Assembly: GCF_001514115.1 (NCBI RefSeq)
Contig: NZ_KQ948460.1
Span: 62,001-126,000 of the forward strand
Reading direction: 5' to 3'
DNA length: 64,000 nucleotides
DNA from: Streptomyces olivochromogenes
GTDB lineage: Bacteria > Actinomycetota > Actinomycetes > Streptomycetales > Streptomycetaceae
Position 1 is the stretch's first letter, and every line of letters starts with the position of its first letter. The notes under the pieces were generated by a model. It was given only the letters and a program-made list of their open reading frames with translations. It was not told the DNA's origin and searched no databases. Below are positions 24,507 to 30,907 of this stretch, one piece after another. The position numbers were made by a program, and so were the translations under genes.

Positions 24507-26006
24507 TCAAACCTCCAGGAAGGAGTCGAAGGCGGGCGGGAGCCGCTTCCAGGCGGCGGGGCCCGCGGCGTACTCGACGTCGGTCAACAGGCAGGACTCC
24601 AGGAGCAGTTCGAGCCCCTCCCCGTCGAGCCCCGGCGAGGTGAAGACGAGGTGCTGACAGCAGTCGCCGTGCTCCGGGTGCCAGTCGAGCGCGGCGGCGG
24701 CGCGGCGGACGGGCGGGACCATGTCCCACGCGGCGTCCGGGAGCGAGGCGAGCCAGGGGCCCGCGCTCTCCACGCAGAGCGCGCCTCCGGCCGCGTCCCA
24801 GTGCAGCAGGGTGTCGGGCCGGTCGGCGAGCCAGAACCGCCCCCGGCTGCGCACTGCCGCGCAGGTCAGGTCCTCCAGCGCCGCGTACAGCCGCTCGGGG
24901 TGGAACGGCCGTCGCCGATGCCATACGAGCGTGCCGACACCGGCCTCGTCGGCCTCGGCCGGCAACAGCGCACAGGCCGGATGCTGGGCCGCGGCCGCGG
25001 CTTCGACGTCGAACCCGGCGAACGCGGCGTCGACGAGCGCGGAGCCGGTTCGCTCGGACCGAGGGCCGGCACCACCCACAGCGGAGCCGAACCCCTCGGA
25101 CCGGGGGCCCGTACCGGCCGCAGCGGGGTCGGCCCCCGAGGCGCCGGCACCGGCACCGGCACCGGGAGCCGTATCGGCGTCGGCGGTTCCGTCCGTGCCG
25201 GAGGCGGGGTCCGGTCCCGTGGCCATGCCCGGGCTCCCGCCCCCGCGCGGCCCGTCAGTCGCACTCGGGCCGATCGAAGCGGCCGGAGCGGCGTCCTTCG
25301 TGTCGACGGGGTCCGCTTCCCATCCCGGTGGGGCCCATGCCGCGGCCGGGGTCCGGGCCGGTGCGAACCAGTTGGTTTCGCGGGCCTCGTCACCTGTCAC
25401 GTCGAGTGCGTCGATCGGGACCTGGCGGGCCGTGGGATGGAGTTGGGCCAGCAGCGCACGGTCCTCGTCGTCGGCCTGTGCCGAGGCCGCGACGGCGAGG
25501 ACGGGGGCGTACTCCAGTTGGCGGGCGAAGGTGTCGGCGACCGTGCGCCGGTCGGTGGCGGCCGCCGCGAGGCCGACCTCAGCGAGATCGTCGCCGTTGG
25601 CGAGGTAGGGCAGGAGCAGGGCCGGGTCGACGGCGGTGATCACGGAGGTCAGCCGGAGGCCGCCCGCCGCGACGACCTCGGCCATGGCCTTGGGCTCGAC
25701 CGAGTCCCACAGTTCGACGACGGCGAGGCGCGTCAGGCCCGCGTCCGCGAGGCGCCGCAGCTCAGGCACCAGATCCTCACGCAGGGCGCAGCACGCGCAG
25801 TCGTCGACGAGCGGGGCCTCGCCCGCCGACACGATTCCGGTGGCGTCCCGGATCGTACGGACGACCGTGCCCGCCGCGGCCGTCACCAGGTCGTGGTGGA
25901 GGGCGACGCTGTCGGGAACGTCGGCGAGCAGCCGCGCGACGGCGGCCCGCCGCGCATCCGCGTGCAGGCCGCCGACGATCACGACGCAGAGGTGCGAGGA
26001 CGACAT
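24507..26006 (-). CDS. CobW/COG0523-family protein in zinc-free ribosome operon
   Basis: A 499-residue protein with the COG0523 signature cysteines at 70, 72 and 73 (DCACCALRED) and the C-terminal CobW_C-like domain (LVWHRRRPFHPERLYAAL, then CQHLVFTS). The N-terminus reads VVIVGGLHADARRAA where a GxxGxGKT P-loop belongs, so the Lys-Thr/Ser for nucleotide phosphate is missing. Residues about 245-345 are a long Gly/Ala/Pro disordered insert. Start and stop overlap neighbours tightly (TGATG with rpmE). The closest described analogue is Mrf of mycobacteria, which lies in a similar zinc-repressed operon and helps ribosome hibernation; equivalence is inference. Confidence 0.85.
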   Translation of the reverse strand: MSSSHLCVVIVGGLHADARRAAVARLLADVPDSVALHHDLVTAAAGTVVRTIRDATGIVSAGEAPLVDDCACCALREDLVPELRRLADAGLTRLAVVELWDSVEPKAMAEVVAAGGLRLTSVITAVDPALLLPYLANGDDLAEVGLAAAATDRRTVADTFARQLEYAPVLAVAASAQADDEDRALLAQLHPTARQVPIDALDVTGDEARETNWFAPARTPAAAWAPPGWEADPVDTKDAAPAASIGPSATDGPRGGGSPGMATGPDPASGTDGTADADTAPGAGAGAGASGADPAAAGTGPRSEGFGSAVGGAGPRSERTGSALVDAAFAGFDVEAAAAAQHPACALLPAEADEAGVGTLVWHRRRPFHPERLYAALEDLTCAAVRSRGRFWLADRPDTLLHWDAAGGALCVESAGPWLASLPDAAWDMVPPVRRAAAALDWHPEHGDCCQHLVFTSPGLDGEGLELLLESCLLTDVEYAAGPAAWKRLPPAFDSFLEV

Positions 26007-26377
26007 CAGCCGGCACCGCCGCGCTTGCCGCCCACCTCGCCGAGCGTCTCGCCGCCCGCCTTGTCGCCCACCTCGCCGAGCACCTCGTCGCCTGCCTTGC
26101 CGCGCGCCCTGTCGCGCGCGGCGCCGACCGCTCCGTACCGGCGCTCGAAGCGTTCCACCCGGCCCGCGGTGTCCAGCACCCGCGCGTTGCCCGTGTAGAA
26201 GGGGTGGCTCACGTTCGAGATCTCGACGTCCACCACCGGGTAGGTGTGGCCGTCCTGCCATGCGATCGTCTTCTCCCCCGCCGTGGCGGCGAGTGTCGAG
26301 CGGGTGAGAAAGGCGTGGTTCGCGGCGCGGTCGCGGAAGACGACAGGGCCGTACTCCGGGTGGATTCCCTCGCGCAT
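26006..26377 (-). CDS. rpmE2: 50S ribosomal protein L31 type B with C-terminal extension
   Basis: L31 type B without zinc-binding cysteines: MREGIHPEYGPVVFRD, ISNVSHPFYTG and GRVERFERRYG are the family motifs and would normally end near residue 84. This one runs on to 123 residues with a charged tail containing the near-repeats AGDEVLGEVG and AGGETLGEVG. The stop overlaps the next gene's start (TGATG), so the tail is probably real and translation is coupled. Confidence 0.93.
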   Translation of the reverse strand: MREGIHPEYGPVVFRDRAANHAFLTRSTLAATAGEKTIAWQDGHTYPVVDVEISNVSHPFYTGNARVLDTAGRVERFERRYGAVGAARDRARGKAGDEVLGEVGDKAGGETLGEVGGKRGGAG

Positions 26378-26382
26378 GACGG

Positions 26383-26547
26383 TCAGCGCTCCTCTCGGAA
26401 GTCGACGTGCCGGCCGGCGACCGGGTCGAACTTGCGCAGGGTCATCCGGTCCGGGTCGTTGCGCCGGTTCTTGCGGGTGACGTAGGTGAAGCCGGTCCCG
26501 GCCGTGGACCGGAGCTTGATGACGGGACGGAGTTCGTTGCGTGCCAT
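26383..26547 (-). CDS. rpmG: 50S ribosomal protein L33, cysteine-free paralogue
   Basis: A 54-residue L33 starting MARNELRPVIKLRSTAG and containing YVTRKNRRNDPDR. The CxxC pairs of zinc-binding L33 are absent. First gene of the leftward operon; there is no ribosome site, and a -10 element lies seven bases before the ATG, so the message is probably leaderless. Confidence 0.94.
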   Translation of the reverse strand: MARNELRPVIKLRSTAGTGFTYVTRKNRRNDPDRMTLRKFDPVAGRHVDFREER

Positions 26548-26554
26548 GGCTGGT

Positions 26555-26583
26555 ATGTTAATGAAAATGACTCCCATTTCCAA
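26555..26583 (-). promoter_or_regulatory. rpmG promoter overlapped by candidate Zur operator
   Basis: On the minus strand, TTGGAA (26583-26578) and TAACAT (26560-26555) are 17 bases apart and the ATG follows 7 bases after the -10. Over the spacer lies an imperfect dyad, forward left half TGAAAATGAC (26562-26571), centre T, right half CCCATTTCCA (26573-26582), 7 of 10 positions paired. The sequence resembles actinobacterial Zur boxes. It also lies upstream of the divergent rpmB operon, so one site could control both. Confidence 0.72.
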
Positions 26584-26610
26584 TACGTCTCAGAGAGAGG
26601 TGCGTCACCC

Positions 26611-26847
26611 TTGTCCGCGCACTGCATGCTGACCGGCGCCACGCCGGGCTTCGGCAACTCCATCTCCCACTCCCACCGGCGCACATCCCGCCGCTTCGAC
26701 CCGAACGTCCAGCGCAAGCGCTACTGGCTGCCGAGCGAGGGCCGTCACGTACGGCTGCGGCTGAGCGCGAAGGGCATCAAGACCGTCGACGCGATCGGCG
26801 TCGAGGCGGCCGTGGCCAGGATCCGGGCCCGTGGGGTGAGGGTCTGA
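26611..26847 (+). CDS. rpmB: 50S ribosomal protein L28, zinc-independent paralogue
   Basis: A 78-residue L28 starting at TTG (LSAHCMLTG), with HSHRRTSRRFDPNVQ and RLSAKGIKTVDAIG. Only one cysteine remains, so the CxxC zinc site of the main L28 is lost. GAGAGAGG lies about ten bases upstream of the TTG. The first gene of the rightward operon; the stop overlaps the rpsN start (TGATG). Confidence 0.93.
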   Translation: MSAHCMLTGATPGFGNSISHSHRRTSRRFDPNVQRKRYWLPSEGRHVRLRLSAKGIKTVDAIGVEAAVARIRARGVRV

Positions 26848-27152
26848 TGGCGAAGAAGAGCAAGATCGCGAAGAACGAGCGGCGCCGGGAGATCGTCGCC
26901 CGGTACGCGGCGCGGCGGGCCGAACTGAAGGAGATCCTCCGCCGGCCGTCCTCGACCGAGGCCGAACGGGCCGCCGCGCGGGAGGAACTGCGCCGCCTGC
27001 CGCGCGACGCGAGCGCCACCCGCGTCCGCAACCGCGACAGCGTGGACGGCCGCCCCCGCGGCTACCTGCGCGCCTTCGGGCTGTCCCGGGTGAATCTGCG
27101 GGAGCAGGCGCACGCGGGATTCCTGCCGGGTGTCCGAAAGTCGTCCTGGTAG
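26847..27152 (+). CDS. rpsN: 30S ribosomal protein S14, cysteine-free paralogue
   Basis: A 101-residue long-type S14 with no cysteine, in contrast to the 61-residue zinc-binding form. It shows MAKKSKIAKNERRRE, RNRDSVDGRPRGYLRAFGLSR split across the core, and the C-terminal LPGVRKSSW. Coupled to rpmB through a one-base overlap. It completes a set of five alternative ribosomal proteins at this locus. Confidence 0.95.
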   Translation: MAKKSKIAKNERRREIVARYAARRAELKEILRRPSSTEAERAAAREELRRLPRDASATRVRNRDSVDGRPRGYLRAFGLSRVNLREQAHAGFLPGVRKSSW

Positions 27153-27197
27153 CGCGTCGCGTCCGACGGAGCGGGCGAGGCACTCCCGACGCCGCGC

Positions 27198-27292
27198 CGA
27201 CTCCTTCGGAACGGTGACTCGACAACCCCCTCGGAACCATGTCCCGACGCCCCCTCGGAACCATGACCCGACAACTCCCTCAGAAGATTCGT
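27198..27292 (+). repeat. Four 22-25 bp tandem repeats after rpsN
   Basis: Units start at 27198, 27220, 27245 and 27269, each beginning CGAC with CCCTCGGAACCATG-like cores; the first and last have drifted most. They fill the 240-base gap between rpsN and the next lipoprotein gene. Confidence 0.8.
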
Positions 27293-27393
27293 AAGTTCTC
27301 CCGATGTCTCGCTCAGGGTGTTCGTGAGTGTGGCTGATAGCTTGCTGCGGTCGTTCCGGCGACCCCAGCGACACCTCACCCTTGGGGGCTTCA

Positions 27394-27918
27394 GTGACAT
27401 CGGCGACTTCGGCGACCCTTCCGCGTCGGCGGACCCGGGGGGCGGCCATGGCCTTGGCCGCGGGTCTGGCGGGCACGCTCGCGCTGACCGGGTGCAGCAG
27501 CGACTCGGGGTCCGGCTCCGGGGACGGGTCCGCGAGCCCCGGCGCGTCCGCCTCGGGGACGGCCGGCACGGGCGGCGACTCGGGCACTCCGTCGGCCGCC
27601 CCCGGCAAGCTGGAGGGCAGCTGGGTGGCCACGACCGGCGGCAAGGCCGTGGCGCTGGTGATCACCGGCAAGCAGGCCGGACTCTTCACGACGGGCGGCA
27701 CCGTGTGCACCGGGACCGCCGGTGACGAGGCGGGCATGCAGATGATCCACCTCAAGTGCACGGACGGGAACAAGGACCGTGCGACGGGCATGGTCGACTC
27801 CGTGAACAGCACGACACTGAAGGTCACCTGGTCGGGGAAGCTCGGCAAGGAGTCGTACACAAAGGCCGAAGGCGGTCAGCTCCCGTCGGGACTGCCGACG
27901 GCGAGCCTGGGCTCCTGA
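27394..27918 (+). CDS. Putative lipoprotein, unknown family
   Basis: A 174-residue exported protein. The twin-arginine-like basic start (LPRRRTRGAA) is followed by a hydrophobic stretch and the lipobox LALTGC, so it should be lipid-anchored on the outer face of the membrane. A Gly/Ser linker comes next, then a small domain of about 100 residues with two cysteines (GTVCTGT and IHLKCTD) that probably pair. GTG at 27394 follows TTGGGGGC. I do not recognise a family. Confidence 0.75.
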   Translation: MTSATSATLPRRRTRGAAMALAAGLAGTLALTGCSSDSGSGSGDGSASPGASASGTAGTGGDSGTPSAAPGKLEGSWVATTGGKAVALVITGKQAGLFTTGGTVCTGTAGDEAGMQMIHLKCTDGNKDRATGMVDSVNSTTLKVTWSGKLGKESYTKAEGGQLPSGLPTASLGS

Positions 27919-27983
27919 CCGGCTCGACTCCTCCCTGACCTTCCCTGACCAGCAGCGATCTACCCCAGTCGGCTCTTGGCGGC

Positions 27984-28014
27984 GGGCCGCGGAGTCCCTC
28001 GGACTCTGCGGCCC
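27984..28014. terminator. Terminator hairpin after lipoprotein gene
   Basis: A 14-bp stem with one G-U pair (27984-27997 with 28001-28014) and a three-base loop, 66 bases beyond the stop codon. Confidence 0.85.
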
Positions 28015-28177
28015 GTTCGCGTGTCCGTCGCTCAAATCGTCGACGTGGGGCGGCCTTCGGGTCGCATTTGGGATATACGCGGCAGGGGAGAGGTGCGCGA
28101 CAGGGGGGCCGCGCAACGCGTGCCCATCGGTCTGCGTGATGATCCATGAGCACCTTCACGAACCCAGGGGGAAACCC

Positions 28178-28729
28178 ATGCGCGCCCTTCCGATCGCCGT
28201 CGTCGCCGCCGCGGCGGCACTCACCCTGACCGCCTGCGACAGCGGCGGCAACAGCAGCGACAGCGACGGCGGCAAGAAGGCCTCCACCGCCTCCTCCGCC
28301 GCCGCCTCCACGGCCTGCAAGATCGACCAGATCGGCATCCAGGTCGGCCCCGCCAACGTCGCCCCGGCCGCCGGCGACACCGGCAACGTGCCCGTCACGC
28401 TCACCAACAAGGGCGCCCAGTGCACCCTTCAGGGCTTCCCCGCCGTCAAGGTGCAGGACGGGGGAACGGGTACGGACGTGCCCGAGGAGAAGTCCGCGAC
28501 TCCGCCGAAGCTGACACTGGCGGCGAGCGGTACCGCCTCCTTCACGATCACCTACGTACGGGGCACGGCGGGCGACGGGAAGAGCCTCGCCGCGACCACC
28601 CTGAAGATCGGCCTGCCCGGCGCCGCCACCACCCAGAGCTTCAAGTGGTCGTACGGTCCCCTCGCGGGCAAGACCGGTCCGAACGACCCGAACGCCTCCG
28701 TGAGCTCGTTCCAGCCCGCGGGCGACTGA
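28178..28729 (+). CDS. DUF4232 lipoprotein
   Basis: A 183-residue lipoprotein: signal MRALPIAVVAAAAALTLTAC with the lipobox LTAC, an Asp/Ser/Lys linker, then a DUF4232 domain (VPVTLTNKGAQCTLQGFPAVKV), an immunoglobulin-like fold with a likely disulfide between CKIDQ and QCTLQ. The family is common on actinobacterial cell surfaces and has no known function. ATG at 28178 is preceded by GGGGG. Confidence 0.9.
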   Translation: MRALPIAVVAAAAALTLTACDSGGNSSDSDGGKKASTASSAAASTACKIDQIGIQVGPANVAPAAGDTGNVPVTLTNKGAQCTLQGFPAVKVQDGGTGTDVPEEKSATPPKLTLAASGTASFTITYVRGTAGDGKSLAATTLKIGLPGAATTQSFKWSYGPLAGKTGPNDPNASVSSFQPAGD

Positions 28730-28811
28730 GCGGCTCCCGACGCGAGCCGGGAGACGCTCGGCCGTGCGGCGGAAGCCGAAAGACGCTCAACCGGCCGACG
28801 CAAGCCGGGCG

Positions 28812-29960
28812 TCAGCGAAGCGGCGGACGTGCCCTGACCTGGGCGCGGTCCGCCGCTGCGGCCCCTTCCTGCCATCCGGCCGCGTCGTTGACCCCGCGCA
28901 GCCGGGTGGTGACGGTGTCCGGGAACATCCGCTCCATGTGGTCGTTGACCGCCACATCACGGGCCGCCAGGACGGGCAGCAGCTCCGCCACCGGTGCCTG
29001 CGACGCGACCTCCCCCTCGGCACCCTCGGCGGCGGTCGCCAGCCGGTCGCCGATCCGGTGCGCGTACGCGGCCAGGAACGACTGCCGGAAGCTCTTCGTA
29101 CGCTTCCTGCCCCCGGCCCGCTGGGCCGCCTCCGCCTTCGTCATCGCGGCCGTGGCCTGCACGAGCAGCGAGGTGTAGAGGAGTTCGACGGCCTCCAGGT
29201 CGGGTTCGAAGCCGACGACGGTCGAGAATCCGAGCGACTCGTTCCACACGGCGCGACAGCGGTTCGTGTCGGCCACCGCGTCCAGCAGCACCGCCTTGGC
29301 CGTCTCGTACGGCGGCTCGACACCGATGCGGCAGGCGCCGGGCGCGTCCTTGGCGTGCGTACGGGCCGCGAGCAGCGCCTCGTCGATGCTGTGCCGGGCC
29401 ATCAGCTCCTGGGCCTTGGCGCTCAGCGCCTCCGCCTCCTCCGGGAATCCGGTCGCCTCGGCCTTGGCGAGCAGCGCGCGGATACGGGTGAGCATGCGGG
29501 AGTCCTGCGGGGCGGCCGGGTGCCGTGACGTGGCGCCGGACAGGTGCGTGTCGAGGGGTTCGAGGGTGGGGAGGCGGAGCAGCAGCCGGTACAGCTCCAG
29601 CGCGGCGGTCGCGAGCGAGAAGCGGTCGGTGCGCGGGGCGTGGGCGTCCAGCTCTTCGAGCTGCGCCGCCCAGCGCGGGCCCCGGGGCCGCCGGTCCCGG
29701 CCGGCCTCCGCGCGCACCAGCTCCGACACCAGCTGCAGGTGTACGTCGTCCAGTTCGCGTCGCACGATCCGTGCCACGTCGGCGGGCTGCCAGCCGCGAC
29801 GCCACGCCGCGGCGACGAACTCCTCGCCGCGGAGGGCGAGTTCGGCGTCGGAGGCGGGGTCGGCGGCAAGCAACGAGGCGCCCGTGTCGAGGGCCGCGTC
29901 GCTGTCGGCGTAGAGCGCGGCCTCGAAGGCGCGCTCCACGATGCTGGGCGTACTGCTCAT
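28812..29960 (-). CDS. DUF2786 protein
   Basis: A 382-residue protein whose centre (about residues 186-225) is a DUF2786 motif: RIRALLAKAEATGFPEEAEALSAKAQELM, split, then ARHSID. The C-terminal half has a conserved helical region with GFEPDLEAVELLYTSLLVQA and ends with a basic segment. DUF2786 occurs in phage-like and bacterial proteins of unknown biochemistry. ATG at 29960 gives MSSTPSIVERAF. It is divergent from the HTH-Clp_N gene across a region with two large palindromes. Confidence 0.85.
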   Translation of the reverse strand: MSSTPSIVERAFEAALYADSDAALDTGASLLAADPASDAELALRGEEFVAAAWRRGWQPADVARIVRRELDDVHLQLVSELVRAEAGRDRRPRGPRWAAQLEELDAHAPRTDRFSLATAALELYRLLLRLPTLEPLDTHLSGATSRHPAAPQDSRMLTRIRALLAKAEATGFPEEAEALSAKAQELMARHSIDEALLAARTHAKDAPGACRIGVEPPYETAKAVLLDAVADTNRCRAVWNESLGFSTVVGFEPDLEAVELLYTSLLVQATAAMTKAEAAQRAGGRKRTKSFRQSFLAAYAHRIGDRLATAAEGAEGEVASQAPVAELLPVLAARDVAVNDHMERMFPDTVTTRLRGVNDAAGWQEGAAAADRAQVRARPPLR

Positions 29961-30033
29961 GCGTCGATCGTGCCACGCCCGCCGAACCGGACCGTCCACA
30001 CCCTGTGGACAAGGAAGCGTGGACGCGGACACA

Positions 30034-30085
30034 GGGGGTGTCAACTCCGGGTTGACACCCCCTGCCTGTCAACCTACGGTTGACA
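30034..30085. promoter_or_regulatory. Twin TGTCAAC-N5-GTTGACA operators and leaderless promoter
   Basis: Two 19-bp dyads with identical seven-base arms lie at 30039-30057 and 30067-30085, 28 bases apart. The first is extended by G5/C5 flanks (30034-30062). TTGACA at 30052-30057 and TACGGT at 30075-30080 are 17 bases apart and form a textbook housekeeping promoter. The predicted start point falls on the ATG at 30087, so the message should be leaderless. Dyad one covers the -35 and dyad two the -10, so a bound regulator would silence the gene. Confidence 0.88.
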
Positions 30086-30086
30086 C

Positions 30087-30860
30087 ATGACGACGAACCC
30101 ACCTGTCAAGGCATCCGTACGTCTCGACGACCTCATCGAGGCCATCAAGAAGGCCCACACCGACGCCCTCGACCAGCTCCAGGACGCGGTGATCGCGGCG
30201 GACCACCTCGGCGACGTGGCCGACCACCTGATCGGCCACTTCGTGGACCAGGCCCGGCGATCGGGCGCGTCCTGGACGGACATCGGCAAGAGCATGGGGG
30301 TCACCCGGCAGGCGGCGCAGAAGCGTTTCGTCCCCAAGGCCGAGTCGGACCTCGACCCCAGCCAGGGCTTCGGCCGCTACACGCCCCGCGCCCGGAACGT
30401 GGTCATGGCCGCGCACAACGAGGCGAAGGCCGCGGGCAACGTGGAGGGACTCACCGAGCACCTCGTCCTCGGCCTCCTCTCCGAGCCCGAGGGGCTCGCC
30501 GCGAAGGCGATCACCGCGCAGGGCGTGACCCTGGACGCCGTCCGCGAGGCCGCGACCGCGGCGCTCCCGCCGGCTGCCGACGAGGTCCCGGAGCTCATCC
30601 CCTACGGCCCCGCCGCCAAGAAGGCCCTGGAACTCACCTTCCGCGAGGCCCTCCGCCTCGGCCACAACTACATCGGCACCGAACACATCCTCCTGGCCCT
30701 CCTGGAGTACGAGAACGGCAACGGCGTCCTCAGCGGCCTCGGCATCGACAAGACAGCGGCGGAGGCCTACCTCGAGCGCGTGCTGGAGATCATCGCGGTG
30801 GGGGGACAGCAGAAGGACCAGCAGGAGGACCAGCAGCAGGACCCGAAAAAGGATCAGTAG
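30087..30860 (+). CDS. HTH plus Clp N-terminal domain protein
   Basis: A 257-residue protein. Residues about 9-85 are helical and hold an HTH (SWTDIGKSMGVTRQAAQKRF). Residues about 95-240 form a two-repeat Clp_N domain (YTPRARNVVMAAHNEA; then YGPAAKKALELTFREALRLGHNYIGTEHILLALL), which in ClpC binds adaptors and damaged proteins. There is no AAA+ module, so it cannot unfold proteins itself. The tail is Gln/Asp/Glu/Lys repeats. A plausible model is a stress sensor that represses its own promoter and lets go when its Clp_N domain engages a client; this is inference. Confidence 0.88.
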   Translation: MTTNPPVKASVRLDDLIEAIKKAHTDALDQLQDAVIAADHLGDVADHLIGHFVDQARRSGASWTDIGKSMGVTRQAAQKRFVPKAESDLDPSQGFGRYTPRARNVVMAAHNEAKAAGNVEGLTEHLVLGLLSEPEGLAAKAITAQGVTLDAVREAATAALPPAADEVPELIPYGPAAKKALELTFREALRLGHNYIGTEHILLALLEYENGNGVLSGLGIDKTAAEAYLERVLEIIAVGGQQKDQQEDQQQDPKKDQ

Positions 30861-30907
30861 GGGCGCGTCCGCGGCCGTTGTCAGACCCCCCTGCGAGACT
30901 CGGAACC

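Noticed and set aside
23857..24924. 355-codon minus frame covering rpsR and the CobW C-terminus
   Set aside because: Overlaps two well-supported genes in another frame; its low-complexity part offers at most a doubtful ArsR trace.
26007..26261. 85-residue N-terminal extension of the CobW-family gene
   Set aside because: It lies in another frame of the L31 gene, and the ATG at 26006 overlaps the L31 stop in a typical coupling arrangement.
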